Positions 27,223 to 36,068 of a DNA stretch of 64,000 nt are shown piece by piece. A model generated the notes under the pieces. The model did not search any database, was not told the origin of the DNA, and worked only from the letters and a program-made list of their open reading frames with translations. This DNA is from Mycolicibacterium sphagni. GTDB taxonomy: Bacteria; Actinomycetota; Actinomycetes; Mycobacteriales; Mycobacteriaceae. The position numbers were made by a program, and so were the translations under genes. The stretch is taken from positions 62,001 through 126,000 of the forward strand of contig NZ_VBSB01000012.1 in the NCBI RefSeq assembly GCF_013337765.1, in the 5' to 3' direction. Positions within the stretch are counted from its first letter, which is position 1, and each line of letters begins with the position of its first letter.

Positions 27223-28278
27223 TCAGACCCATGGGTCGAGCACGATTTTGGTGGCCTCACGGTCTTCGAAGAGGCGGTAGGCGTCGGGCGCTGCCGACAA
27301 GCCCATCCGGTGCGAGACGATCGTGCCCGGATTCAGCTTCCCCGCAGCCGACAGTGCCAGCACCTCGTCGATGTACTCGGTGATGTGGGCGACGCCCATG
27401 TGCAGCGTCACGCCTTTGAGGTAGAGCTCCCCGAACGGAATCGACACGGAATCCTCGGTATAGACGCCGGGAATGGACAGCACCCCGCCGGCGCGGACCA
27501 ACGAGATCGCAGACACAAGAGCCGATTCGTGGCCGACCGCGTCGATGACCACGTCCGCTCCGCGCCAACTGGTCAGGTCGAGCACGGCGTCGGCCGAATC
27601 TACCTCCAAAGCGCTGACCGCCACTGCGCCAAGACTTTCGGCTTCCTTGAGCCGTGTGTCGACCTTGTCGATGACGATCACCTGCGCTGCTCCGAGCACG
27701 GTTGCCGCCATCGCGGCGCACAGTCCTACCGGCCCGGCGCCGACGACTGCGACGACGTCACCGGGACGCATCGCCCGCGCGACTGCCTCGTAGCCGGTTG
27801 TCATGATGTCTCCGGCGAACAGGATGTCCTCGTCGCTCGCGCCACTGTCGGGGATTATGCGAGCACTGAGGTCGGCGTTCGGGACGACGACGTATTCGGC
27901 TTGACCTCCATCAAGGTCGCCCAGAGCGAGACCGAGACCGAAAATCCTTGATCCAGCACAGTTTCCGGGCTGGTGGCGCCGGCATTGATAACAGCTGCCG
28001 CAACTGACGACACACGAACTGACTACGCGATCACCGACGCTCACCTGTGTCACCGCATCGCCGACAGCTTCGACAGTGCCCAGAAACTCGTGGCCAAGGA
28101 TGATGTCCGGCTCGACCTCCAGGCGCCCTTCGTAGGGGTGCAGATCTGTGCCGCAAATCGCGGTTAGCTCGACCCGTACGAGAATGTCGGTCGGGTTGGC
28201 CATCACCGGTTTCGGGACCTCCAAGACCTCGACGCGGTGGGGCGCGCGCAGGACCGCAGCCCGCATCGTCTCAGGCAC
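27223..28278 (-). CDS. zinc-dependent alcohol dehydrogenase (MDR family)
   Basis: 351-aa medium-chain dehydrogenase. Catalytic zinc ligands in AICGTDLHPYEG (Cys) and GHEFLG (His-Glu), structural zinc cysteines in SCGSCYQCRRHQPGNC, and the NAD-binding VVGAGPVGLC motif followed by VIDKVDTR, whose acidic residue favours NAD over NADP. It probably oxidises the alcohol made by the neighbouring P450. Its start overlaps the SCP2 stop by eight bases. Confidence 0.92.
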   Translation of the reverse strand: MPETMRAAVLRAPHRVEVLEVPKPVMANPTDILVRVELTAICGTDLHPYEGRLEVEPDIILGHEFLGTVEAVGDAVTQVSVGDRVVSSCVVSCGSCYQCRRHQPGNCAGSRIFGLGLALGDLDGGQAEYVVVPNADLSARIIPDSGASDEDILFAGDIMTTGYEAVARAMRPGDVVAVVGAGPVGLCAAMAATVLGAAQVIVIDKVDTRLKEAESLGAVAVSALEVDSADAVLDLTSWRGADVVIDAVGHESALVSAISLVRAGGVLSIPGVYTEDSVSIPFGELYLKGVTLHMGVAHITEYIDEVLALSAAGKLNPGTIVSHRMGLSAAPDAYRLFEDREATKIVLDPWV

Positions 28279-28714
28279 TCGCGCCGTCCTTCTTGGCGAT
28301 CTTGTCGCGGTACATCGGAAACAACGGCTTCGTGAGTGGCACCAGCTTGAGGATCTTGTTGACCGGACCCTTGGCCTTCACCTGGCCCTTCGCCAAGCCG
28401 ACGGCGAGGTTGTAATCGCCGCGCCAGAATTGGTCTGCGGTATCCCCGCGCATCAGCAGCGTGATGTCGGGCTTGGTGTCGTTGGGGCCGGAAATGACTT
28501 GGTAGTCATCGTGAAAAACCATCGTCATCTCGAAGTCGGGATCGGTGTAGATGACCCGCATGACGATGTTGGCTGCTTTGAGTTTCGGCCCCGATTCGGG
28601 ATGTTCACCCGCTTCGCGGAACACCCCGCCGATGTACTCGTCGAGTTCGTTGGCGTCCTTGAAAAACCCCATGGCGATCGGTGCTCCTGGCTTGATGGTG
28701 AGATCCACCACCAT
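28271..28714 (-). CDS. SCP2 sterol-binding domain protein
   Basis: 147-aa cytoplasmic protein with an SCP2 lipid-binding fold (IVMRVIYTDPDFEMTMVF, PDITLLMRGDTADQFWRGD, GLAKGQVKAKGPVNKIL). Such proteins bind fatty acyl or sterol-like ligands and may present them to enzymes. It opens the SCP2-ADH-P450 operon, supporting a lipid or steroid substrate for the dehydrogenase and P450. Confidence 0.88.
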   Translation of the reverse strand: MVVDLTIKPGAPIAMGFFKDANELDEYIGGVFREAGEHPESGPKLKAANIVMRVIYTDPDFEMTMVFHDDYQVISGPNDTKPDITLLMRGDTADQFWRGDYNLAVGLAKGQVKAKGPVNKILKLVPLTKPLFPMYRDKIAKKDGASA

Positions 28715-28761
28715 GCAAGCACCGTGGAGCCGATTCGATCAGACCCCGCCGGGATGTATCG

Positions 28762-28779
28762 CTATCCCCGAAGGGATAG
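28762..28779 (-). terminator. UUCG-loop hairpin after the response regulator
   Basis: Read on the minus strand, CTATCCC-TTCG-GGGATAG is a perfect seven-pair stem closed by an exceptionally stable cUUCGg loop, 18 bases past the response-regulator stop and 48 bases before the SCP2 start. There is no T-run, so it may be an attenuator, processing site or 3' stabiliser rather than a classical terminator. Confidence 0.5.
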
Positions 28780-28796
28780 GCAGCAACCCACCGCGA

Positions 28797-29249
28797 CTAC
28801 CGCGGCTGTCCGCCGTTCGGCAGCCGGACCACCTGGACGAAGAAGTCGTCGATCTGGCGGACAGCTGCCATGAACTGATCGAGGTCGACCGGCTTGGTCA
28901 CGTAGGCGTTGGCGTGCAGCTTGTAGCTGCGCAGAATGTCCTCTTCCGCCGACGAGGTGGTGAGCACCACCACCGGGATATGGCACAGGTCGTCATCGGA
29001 CTTGATCATCTCGAGGAGCTGGCGTCCGTCGTATTTCGGCAGGTTCAAATCGAGCAGGATGAGATCGGGCCGCGGAGCGTCCCCGAACTGGCCGCGCCGA
29101 TAGAGATAGTCCAGCCCTTCCTCGCCGTCGTGCACGACGTGCAGAGTGTTTTTGAGCTTGTTGTGCTCGAACGCCTCCCGGGTGATCAATTCGTCTCCGG
29201 GATCGTCCTCGATGAGCAGGACGTCGATGGCGCGACCGTTGTCGGTCAT
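28797..29249 (-). CDS. single-domain response regulator
   Basis: 150-aa CheY/Rcp1-like receiver with no output domain. Acid pocket LLIEDDPGDE, phosphoacceptor LDLNLPKYDGR, and TTSSAEED and TKPVDLDQF with the conserved Thr/Lys. The ATG overlaps the kinase stop (ATGA). Rcp1-type receivers usually pair with phytochrome-like or CHASE3 histidine kinases in phosphorelays; here the natural partner is the adjacent kinase. Confidence 0.92.
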   Translation of the reverse strand: MTDNGRAIDVLLIEDDPGDELITREAFEHNKLKNTLHVVHDGEEGLDYLYRRGQFGDAPRPDLILLDLNLPKYDGRQLLEMIKSDDDLCHIPVVVLTTSSAEEDILRSYKLHANAYVTKPVDLDQFMAAVRQIDDFFVQVVRLPNGGQPR

Positions 29250-30835
29250 GAAGCGGTTCCTTCCAATTGCGGCTCGTGCTGGGGTGCGGTTATGGCCGGT
29301 AGGGTGAACCGGAAGCGGGTCCCGTCGTGATACGACGTGTCGATCCAGATGGTGCCACCGTGGTGTTCGACGATTTTCTTGGCCAGTGCCAGCCCGATTC
29401 CGGTGCCCGTGTAGGCGTCCCGGCCGTGCAGTCGCTGAAAGATCACGAACACCTTGTCGACGAACTCGTCGGCGATGCCGATTCCGTTGTCGGAGAAGGT
29501 GAACATCCATTGCCCGACATGTTCACCCGAGCCAGACCCACAGGTGATCGCGATGCGCGGGGCCTGGTCGTCGCGGCGGAACTTGACGGCGTTGCTGACC
29601 AGGTTCTGCCACAGCATGATCAGCAGCGTCGGATCACCCATCACCCGCGGCAACGATTCCGGGCGGCTGATCTCGGCGCCGGTCTCTTCGATCGCCGTCG
29701 ACACGTTGGCAATAGCCTCGTCCAGCACGGCGTCGAGGTTCACCTTGACCTGGGTGGAGTTGAGCCGGCCGACTCGGGAGAATGTCAACAGATCGTTGAT
29801 CAGCACCTGCATGCGTTTGGCGCCGTCGACGGCGAAATCGATGTACTGGATGCCGCGTTCGTCGAGCTGATCGCCGTATCGCTTCTCCAGCAGCTGGCAG
29901 AACGACGCCACCTTGCGCAGTGGCTCCTGGAGATCATGAGAAGCGACATAGGCGAATTGTTCCAGTTCGGCGTTGGACCGGCGCAGCTCGCCGGCCTGCT
30001 CGGCCAGAAGCTCGCGTGCCGACCTGGAGGCTTCGAGCTCATCGACGATGCGGCCACGCATGTCCTCGACGTCAGCGGCGATGAAGCGAATATCCTTGGG
30101 GCCCTGGGGAACGATGTGATCGCCGAAGTTGCCTTGGGTGATCCGACGGCAGGCCGCTGCCAGCGCCTCCAGTGGTCGGGTGACCGCATTGCGAAACAGG
30201 ATCGCGATTACCAGCCCGGTGACGATGAAGGCTGCGACGATGCCGGCCAGAACGCGGTCGCGCCAGGTGCGGGCGGTATCGAGTTTAGCGATGGCATCGG
30301 TCCGCGCGGTAGCCAGATGTTGATTCTGGGTGTCGAAAAGCGCTCTCAGGGAATCGAATTGCGACTTTCCGGCCACGACGCTCGCCTTCGTCGCCACGCT
30401 GGGCACCCCTGGCGTCACGGTGGCGGTCAGCGGCTCGGCATACTGACTGCGCCACGCGCCGGCGGCCTTCTCTATGGCGTCCAAATCGGCGGTCAGCTCA
30501 GACCGGCCAGCTAGAAGCTTCCGAATCGCCTCTGCCGCAACCTGTTCGGTGCGTTGTCCGTCGTAATACGGTGCCAGGAATTGCTTGTCGGCAGCGATGG
30601 CATAGCCGCGTACGGCTGTCTCCTGGTCGATCAGTGCGGCCTGCAGCCGGTAAGCGCCCACTCGAGCGGGCTGGATGTTGTCGATGAGTTGCTGACTTGT
30701 CTCGTCGGTGCGGTTGAGCAGCACCGCCGCGGCCAACGCGCCGCCGAGTACCACGATGCCGACCGCCACCAGCACGAGGTTGAGCCAACTCCGCACCGTC
30801 AGACGGGACAGCCGGGTGCCCGCCACCTCCTTCAT
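29246..30835 (-). CDS. CHASE3 sensor histidine kinase
   Basis: About 529-aa membrane kinase. First helix near residues 16-40, an extracytoplasmic CHASE3 sensor to about 190, second helix (VLAGIVAAFIVTGLVIAILF), HAMP, HisKA with the phosphoacceptor in YVASHDLQEPLRK, and HATPase with NLVSNAVKF, DNGIGI and GTGIGLALAKKI. ATG 30835 overlaps the PP2C stop by one base (TGATG). Middle gene of the three-gene signalling operon. Confidence 0.92.
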   Translation of the reverse strand: MKEVAGTRLSRLTVRSWLNLVLVAVGIVVLGGALAAAVLLNRTDETSQQLIDNIQPARVGAYRLQAALIDQETAVRGYAIAADKQFLAPYYDGQRTEQVAAEAIRKLLAGRSELTADLDAIEKAAGAWRSQYAEPLTATVTPGVPSVATKASVVAGKSQFDSLRALFDTQNQHLATARTDAIAKLDTARTWRDRVLAGIVAAFIVTGLVIAILFRNAVTRPLEALAAACRRITQGNFGDHIVPQGPKDIRFIAADVEDMRGRIVDELEASRSARELLAEQAGELRRSNAELEQFAYVASHDLQEPLRKVASFCQLLEKRYGDQLDERGIQYIDFAVDGAKRMQVLINDLLTFSRVGRLNSTQVKVNLDAVLDEAIANVSTAIEETGAEISRPESLPRVMGDPTLLIMLWQNLVSNAVKFRRDDQAPRIAITCGSGSGEHVGQWMFTFSDNGIGIADEFVDKVFVIFQRLHGRDAYTGTGIGLALAKKIVEHHGGTIWIDTSYHDGTRFRFTLPAITAPQHEPQLEGTAS

Positions 30836-32043
30836 CAGTGCGTCCGCTCCACGCGCAGCACTGCGATGTCGTCGGTGATCCCGCCGTGCGACTGGGCACA
30901 GGCTTCCGCCCCTTCGATGAGGGACTTGACGAATTCGGGACCCGGCAGCGTCGCGATGGAACGAGCTAGCTCCAGCAGGCCGTCTTCGCCAAGACGCTGG
31001 TTGCCGACACCGGAATATCCCTCGAAGAGGCCGTCGGTCAGCAGCACCAGCCCGTGGCCATCGGGCAACTCCAACTCGTTCTGCGGCCACTGCTGTGCGC
31101 CCAGGCCCAGTGCCGGTCCGGCGGGCGGTTCGAGCCATTCGATCGTGCCCGGTCCGTGCAGCAGCATGCCTGGGTGGCCGGCGCGTACTGCGGTGAAGCC
31201 TCGCCCATCGGGCCACAGCGCCACGCTGAGCACCGTCGCGAAGATTCCCGAGCCGGCCCGCTCGGCCCGCAGGATCTGCTCGAGGCGCCGCATCCGCTCG
31301 TTGCCGCGAAGCCCAGCGAAGGTGAAGGCGCGCCACGCAATTCGCAACGCAGCGCCCAGCGCCGCCTCGTCGGGACCATGCCCGGCCACGTCGCCGACCA
31401 TGACGTGGACGGTGCCGTCCGGCGTCTGGACCATGTCGTAGAAGTCACCGCCGAGCAGCGCGTTCTCCCGACTGGGCCGGTATTGGGTGACGATCTCGAC
31501 GCCGGGGTTCTCGTTGAGCAACGGCAGCGGTAGAAGTGCCCGTTCCAGCCGGGCGTTCTCCTGGGCTCGTGCCTGGCTGGTGTGCAGGTCGACAGCGGTC
31601 AGCTCGGCCCGCTTGCGTTCGATGGCGTACAACAGTGAGCGGTGCAATGTCTCGGGTCCGACGTGTCCCTTGACGAGGTAGTCCTGGGCGCCGGAGGCCA
31701 TCGCCGAGATGCCGTAATGCTCGTCGTTGAGGCCGGTGAGCACCACGATCGGCAGCGTGGCGTCGAGCTTCGTGACGCGGTCGACGGCCGAGATGCCGTT
31801 CGCGTCCGGCAGATTGAGATCCAGCAACACACAATCGGGCCGGTGAACCGACAGCTGTTCTGCCGCAATGGCGATCGACGACGCCCACTCCACCGTGATC
31901 TCGGCGCCGGCCTCGTCGATCAGCTCCTCGACCAGATGCGCGTCGCCCCGGTCGTCCTCGATCAGCAGCAGCGAAATCGGTCGGTTGCTGGCGCCGGCAA
32001 AGCCGACAGGGTTCAGTTCCTGTGGGTCATAGGGTGCGCGCAT
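30835..32043 (-). CDS. receiver-PP2C (SpoIIE/RsbU) phosphatase
   Basis: 402-aa fusion: an N-terminal receiver (LLIEDDRGDAHLV, LLDLNLPDANG, with the KGHVG loop), a helical linker, and a C-terminal metal-dependent Ser/Thr phosphatase (LLGGDFYDMVQ, MVGDVAGHGPDEAA, LLTDGLFEGYSG, GITDDIAVLRV). Such proteins dephosphorylate anti-sigma-antagonist proteins in partner-switching control of stress sigma factors. It leads the operon with the kinase and the single receiver, so phosphorylation of its receiver by the kinase is likely. Confidence 0.92.
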   Translation of the reverse strand: MRAPYDPQELNPVGFAGASNRPISLLLIEDDRGDAHLVEELIDEAGAEITVEWASSIAIAAEQLSVHRPDCVLLDLNLPDANGISAVDRVTKLDATLPIVVLTGLNDEHYGISAMASGAQDYLVKGHVGPETLHRSLLYAIERKRAELTAVDLHTSQARAQENARLERALLPLPLLNENPGVEIVTQYRPSRENALLGGDFYDMVQTPDGTVHVMVGDVAGHGPDEAALGAALRIAWRAFTFAGLRGNERMRRLEQILRAERAGSGIFATVLSVALWPDGRGFTAVRAGHPGMLLHGPGTIEWLEPPAGPALGLGAQQWPQNELELPDGHGLVLLTDGLFEGYSGVGNQRLGEDGLLELARSIATLPGPEFVKSLIEGAEACAQSHGGITDDIAVLRVERTH

Positions 32044-32154
32044 GGGCCATCCAGATCCTTTTATTCAGATCGGCCGCGCTTTGACCTGGGAATTCGTCAG
32101 ACAACATATAAACCCTACCGGCTCGACCTTGGACGCCCAACCTGAGTGGGTACC

Positions 32155-32176
32155 GGCGCGCCATCAACGGCGCGCC
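32155..32176 (-). terminator. GC-rich hairpin at the lipoprotein gene end
   Basis: GGCGCGCC-ATCAAC-GGCGCGCC, an 8-bp perfect stem over the lipoprotein stop codon, with CCGG/CCGG extending it. No T-run follows. It also lies in the 120-base region upstream of the PP2C start, whose promoter must be here. Confidence 0.4.
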
Positions 32177-32682
32177 GAGCCGGTGAGGGGTTTCCCGTCG
32201 GCGCCCTGCAGTAGGCAGATCACCGTGCTCGGGTAGGGGTTGTCGGATGTGCGGTCCTGGACGGAGTCGATGAGGTAGGTGCTGGAGTACCTGCCCGCCC
32301 CGGGGGTGGCCCCGGTGTACTGCTGGAAACCGGTGGTGCATTCACTGGTCACGACGTCGGCCAAGGCCGCGTTCACCGGGATCGGCGCGCGCAGATATGC
32401 CTCGGCCGAATGTGGCTGGCCACAGTCGACGACACTGACCATCACCACCGCCGGATCCGTCGGTGGTGGATCGGCCAAACAGTCGCCGGCTTTCAAGTCC
32501 ACCCACTTCACCGTCCGGGGCTGCGGGGCCGGCGCGGCGGCCGCCGCGCTGGTTGTTGTCACCGCGGTGGGCGTGTTCGTGGTGGTCAGCGTGGGTGTGG
32601 TGTCGCTACTCCCGCCGCAGCCCGTCAACGCGGCGACGGCAAGCCCGACCACCGCGCCCCACCCCGTTCTGCGCATCTTCAT
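32164..32682 (-). CDS. lipoprotein with septum-formation-like domain
   Basis: 172-aa lipoprotein, start ATG 32682 (KMRRTGWGAVVGLAVAALTG) with lipobox LTGC. A Thr/Ala/Pro-rich linker follows and then a compact domain with paired cysteines (LKAGDCLADPP, VVDCGQPHSAEAYLR, TSECTTGF, STVICLLQG) typical of the Septum_form/DUF4190-associated family in actinobacteria. Surface-anchored; function unproven. Confidence 0.82.
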   Translation of the reverse strand: MKMRRTGWGAVVGLAVAALTGCGGSSDTTPTLTTTNTPTAVTTTSAAAAAPAPQPRTVKWVDLKAGDCLADPPPTDPAVVMVSVVDCGQPHSAEAYLRAPIPVNAALADVVTSECTTGFQQYTGATPGAGRYSSTYLIDSVQDRTSDNPYPSTVICLLQGADGKPLTGSARR

Positions 32683-32764
32683 GTGTTTACCGGACAGCAG
32701 TGGCCCGGTACAGGACTTCGCACCATGACGATCTTGATGACTGCCAACGTGGCGTTCGCAAGCT

Positions 32765-32956
32765 CTAGAAGCTGCTGTCGCGATTCCGCACGAACTGCAG
32801 CAGCTCGGGGTCGGCTGAGGTGAATCGGTCGACCTCCTCGCCGCCATCGCAGCGATAGAGGCCGACGGTGACCGAGCCGGTGTGACGATCGATCACCGCC
32901 CAGTGCGCGCCGGCATCCGCCCACCGCTGCAGCGCCGCCACCGGGTCATCGCTCAT
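32765..32956 (-). CDS. conserved small hypothetical protein
   Basis: 63-aa soluble protein starting at ATG 32956 (SDDPVAALQRWADAGAHWAV). Compact, balanced composition, likely one small alpha/beta domain. No known motif. It sits divergently next to the LLM oxidoreductase gene, the same neighbourhood as seen in other mycobacteria as far as I recall. Confidence 0.6.
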   Translation of the reverse strand: MSDDPVAALQRWADAGAHWAVIDRHTGSVTVGLYRCDGGEEVDRFTSADPELLQFVRNRDSSF

Positions 32957-32990
32957 AGCGACCATCATGACGCGTGCGATGATGCGGAGT

Positions 32991-33848
32991 ATGCGACTCG
33001 GGTTGCACGCTTTGGGTATCGGCACGGGCGCTGAATCCGCGGTGATCCACGCGGTGGCTATCGCCGCCGAACAGAGCGGCTTCGCCACGTTGTGGGCGGG
33101 TGAGCACGTCGTGATGGTCGACGACGCCGCATCCCATTATCCCTACGCGGACGACGGCAAGATTGCGGTGCCGGCCGACGCCGATTGGATCGACCCGATG
33201 ATCGGCTTGTCGTTCGCCGCGGCCGCCACGACGACGATCGGAATCGCCACCGGCGTTCTGCTGCTGCCCGAGCACAACCCGGTGATCGTGGCCAAGCAGG
33301 CCGCCAGCCTGGACAAGCTCAGCGGTGGCCGATTCTCGCTCGGTATCGGAATCGGTTGGTCGCGTGAAGAATTCGACGCGATTGGGGTTCCCTTCGAACG
33401 GAGGGCCGCCCGCACCGCGGACTATGTGGCCGCGATGCGAGCCATCTGGTGCGATGATATCGCCTCCTACGCAGGTGAATTCGCCAACTTCGAGAATATC
33501 CGGGTCAATCCCAAACCCCGGGAGCGCGCGATCCCGATCCTGTGTGGCGGTAACACCGATGCCGCTCTGCGTCGCGTCGCGCAGTGGGGTGACGGCTGGT
33601 ACGGCTTCAATCTCCGTGACGTCGACGACGTCGCCGCCAAGGTGGCGACATTGCACCGGCTGTGTCGGGAAGCTGGACGTGATCCGGCCGACGTGCGGGT
33701 GGCGGTCGCGCTGCGCCAACCGGACCCGGCGGACAAGGGACGTCTGGCAGAGTTGGGTGTCGGTGAACTGGTTCTGGTCGCGTCGCCGCCGGACGACCCG
33801 GCGCAGGCCGGCGACTGGGTAGCCGAACTCGCCACGGATTGGCAGTGA
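32991..33848 (+). CDS. LLM-class F420-dependent oxidoreductase
   Basis: 285-aa luciferase-like TIM-barrel oxidoreductase starting at ATG 32991 (RLGLHALGIGTGAES). Signature loops WAGEHVVM, TGVLLLPEHNPVIVAKQAA, RFSLGIGIGWSREEF and ILCGGNTDAAL are intact. Mycobacterial members use deazaflavin F420 for hydride transfer; the substrate is unknown. By memory this matches the Rv3072c neighbourhood next to DUF190, CrcB and phosphoglucomutase genes. Confidence 0.9.
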   Translation: MRLGLHALGIGTGAESAVIHAVAIAAEQSGFATLWAGEHVVMVDDAASHYPYADDGKIAVPADADWIDPMIGLSFAAAATTTIGIATGVLLLPEHNPVIVAKQAASLDKLSGGRFSLGIGIGWSREEFDAIGVPFERRAARTADYVAAMRAIWCDDIASYAGEFANFENIRVNPKPRERAIPILCGGNTDAALRRVAQWGDGWYGFNLRDVDDVAAKVATLHRLCREAGRDPADVRVAVALRQPDPADKGRLAELGVGELVLVASPPDDPAQAGDWVAELATDWQ

Positions 33849-33854
33849 GGAGAC

Positions 33855-34292
33855 GTGGTGGAGCACTGGACCGCGGTCGCGGTGCCGGCGTTGTTCGTCT
33901 GGTTGGGGATGGTCCTTGCCATCTCCTTCCTCGAGGCGCCACTGAAGTTCCGTGCTCCCGGTGTCACCATCGGCCTCGGGTTGGGAATCGGCCGGCTCGT
34001 CTTCCGTGCGCTGAACACCTGTGAAGCCGTGCTGGCGGCGGTCATCGTCATCGCCTTGGTGATCGGTACGCCCACCGCGGGAATCATCGCGGCCGTCCTG
34101 GTGGCCGTCGCTGCACTGCTGATCCAGGTGATCGCTGTGCGCCCAGCTCTGACGCGGCGTTCCGATGCGGTACTTGCCGATGCGCGCCAGGCCGAGTCGG
34201 GGCGATCACGCGCGCACTACGTCTACGTCGTAGTCGAAGTTGTCAAGGTGGTGGCGCTGTTCGTGAGCGGCGTTCTGCTGCTTAACTTTTGA
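33855..34292 (+). CDS. small four-helix membrane protein
   Basis: 145-aa inner-membrane protein with four hydrophobic segments (ALFVWLGMVLAISFLEAPL, AVLAAVIVIALVIG, AGIIAAVLVAVAALLIQVI, YVVVEVVKVVALFVSGVLLL). The SFLEAPLKFRAPG loop is conserved in a DUF of unknown role. GTG start after GAGGAGA. Directly downstream of the LLM oxidoreductase, six bases away, hence co-transcribed. Confidence 0.8.
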   Translation: MVEHWTAVAVPALFVWLGMVLAISFLEAPLKFRAPGVTIGLGLGIGRLVFRALNTCEAVLAAVIVIALVIGTPTAGIIAAVLVAVAALLIQVIAVRPALTRRSDAVLADARQAESGRSRAHYVYVVVEVVKVVALFVSGVLLLNF

Positions 34293-34307
34293 GAATTGGA
34301 GGATGCT

Positions 34308-34640
34308 ATGGATTCGGTTTCGCTGACAGCGCTCGCAGACGAACAGCTGGCCACGGCCCGCTCGTCGCACAGTGGACGTGCCGCGCATACCGTGCACGGT
34401 GGCCACGATCATCAGCTGCGCCAGACGTTGATCGCCTTGGCGGGCGGTCGGGATCTCAGCGACCACCACAGCCCAGGGGAGACCACGCTGCAGGTGCTGC
34501 GTGGCAACGTCCGGCTGACGACCGCCGACGATGCCTGGGAGGGCCGGGAAGGTGACCTGCTGGTGGTTCCACGGGAACGGCACGGCCTACACGCGGTCGA
34601 CGACTCGGTGATCCTGCTGACCGTCCTCGCGGACAGCTGA
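34308..34640 (+). CDS. cupin-domain protein
   Basis: 110-aa single cupin. Metal-site-like residues in LSDHHSPGETTLQVLRG and GDLLVVPRERHGL match the two cupin motifs. ATG 34308 is preceded by GGAGG at 34298-34302. Likely a small metal-dependent sensor or isomerase-like enzyme; no specific role. It converges with the DUF190 gene four bases away. Confidence 0.85.
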   Translation: MDSVSLTALADEQLATARSSHSGRAAHTVHGGHDHQLRQTLIALAGGRDLSDHHSPGETTLQVLRGNVRLTTADDAWEGREGDLLVVPRERHGLHAVDDSVILLTVLADS

Positions 34641-34644
34641 TCAC

Positions 34645-35706
34645 CTAGTACCGGTAGTCGGCGAGATCGGTTGCGCCCTGGCGCACGTCGCCGTCGAGCA
34701 TCAGCTGCGCGGGCACCATCTCGGAGGTGACCAGACCGTGGCGGCCGGTCACCTCGTCGATGATGTCGAAGGACCGCGCGATGACGTCGGGGGTGTCGAC
34801 GACGATGGTGGTCACCGGCACCTGCCGGCCGTATTGAATCAGCTTGTCGCCGTGGGGTTTATGGTCGCCGTGGAAGCCCCAGATGCCACGCAGCACGGTG
34901 GCGCCGCTGACGATCTCCGACTCCCACAACCGCCGCACCAGTGCGCGGTGGATGGGCGCCCCGTCGTGGTGCGTCGACTCGTCGGTGTGGATCGTCAGCT
35001 TCTGGCGCAGTTCGCGGCCGTGTGAATCAAGGGCAGGTAGTGCGGGCGGGCGAGCCAACAGCTGGCCGTCGCGCTTGCAGACCTGAACACGCTCCACCGT
35101 CACCAGCGGTTGGTTCATCATCGCTTCGAGTTCGGGCACCGCACGCTGGGCCTGCTCGGCGGTGCCGGTGGCGACGATCATGATCGGCACGTCGGTATTG
35201 CCGCTGAAGAAGCGGGCACGGCGTCGTCGACCGTGCGCAGTGCCGTCCACACCGAGGTATACCGTCGCTCCCGCGAAGTGGTGGCTGTGCAGGAGGTCGC
35301 ACACCGCGTAGAAGGCGGCGGCGCCGTTGATCTTGCGTCGGCGTCCGACGTAGACGGTGAGTTTGATCGCGTCATCGCCGGCGGGCAGCTCACCGTTGTA
35401 CAGCTGGGCCCGCTCCAGAGTGATCAGGCCGCGGTTGGTGATGCCGACAACGTCGTCGATCAGGCCGCCGATCGTCGCCGCGGTGTCAACGGCGGCGATC
35501 GCGATCGGCGGATCCTCGGACAACGTGAGCGACTCATCGCTGCGGATGACGTGCCGCGGTCCGAAGCTGGCGATGCCGCGGAGCATCACGCTGTTGGACA
35601 CCTCGCGGTGGGCGTAAAGATCAAGCATCGCCTCGGCGAGGAATCGGGAACCGGCGCGCTGGCGCTCGCCGAAGAACGCGGTCAGCTTCAGGTAGGTCTC
35701 GCTCAC
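34645..35706 (-). CDS. tandem DUF190 protein
   Basis: 353-aa cytoplasmic protein with two DUF190 repeats (about residues 1-110 and 220-330), each with the LKLTAFFGERQR- or LTIHTDES-like first strand. Between them lies a third related segment (IKLTVYVGRRRKINGAAAFY). DUF190 proteins are regularly encoded with CrcB fluoride channels and resemble PII-like trimeric regulators. Start GTG 35706 overlaps the CrcB stop by GTGA. Confidence 0.88.
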   Translation of the reverse strand: MSETYLKLTAFFGERQRAGSRFLAEAMLDLYAHREVSNSVMLRGIASFGPRHVIRSDESLTLSEDPPIAIAAVDTAATIGGLIDDVVGITNRGLITLERAQLYNGELPAGDDAIKLTVYVGRRRKINGAAAFYAVCDLLHSHHFAGATVYLGVDGTAHGRRRRARFFSGNTDVPIMIVATGTAEQAQRAVPELEAMMNQPLVTVERVQVCKRDGQLLARPPALPALDSHGRELRQKLTIHTDESTHHDGAPIHRALVRRLWESEIVSGATVLRGIWGFHGDHKPHGDKLIQYGRQVPVTTIVVDTPDVIARSFDIIDEVTGRHGLVTSEMVPAQLMLDGDVRQGATDLADYRY

Positions 35707-36068
35707 AGCAGGCTCGCAATCCACTGGCCGAGCATCGCCGCGGCGACGCCAAGGACGACGCTGACGACGACATTGGCCACCGCGGGCCAGATCTGGCGCT
35801 CCTCGGTCAGCCGCTGCGTTTCCAGCATCCAGGTCGAGAACGTGGTGTAGGCCCCGACGAACGCGGTGCCTGCCAGCAGCGCGGCGTGGTGGCTCAATGT
35901 CAGCCCGCTGACGAAGCCGAGCAGCACCGCGCCACTGATGTTGACGGCCAGCGTGCCGAATGGGAAGGACCGTGCCGCCCGGCGGGCCACCGCTCGGTCG
36001 ACTATGTAGCGGGCCATCGACCCAAGACCGCCGATGACCATCACGCCGGCCCATACCGCGACGTTCAC
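35703..36068 (-). CDS. crcB: fluoride channel CrcB/Fluc subunit
   Basis: 121-aa membrane protein with four helices, GGLGSMARY, FGTLAVNISGAVLLG and the FVGAYTTFSTWMLE signature of Fluc channels, which export fluoride as dual-topology dimers. Start GTG 36068 within a GTGA overlap with the other CrcB gene. Two adjacent non-identical crcB genes usually mean a heterodimeric channel. Confidence 0.92.
   Translation of the reverse strand: MNVAVWAGVMVIGGLGSMARYIVDRAVARRAARSFPFGTLAVNISGAVLLGFVSGLTLSHHAALLAGTAFVGAYTTFSTWMLETQRLTEERQIWPAVANVVVSVVLGVAAAMLGQWIASLL

Noticed and set aside
29246..31336. longer kinase frame reaching to 31336
   Set aside because: The extra codons are antisense-like, lie inside the PP2C gene and precede the ATG that couples with its stop.
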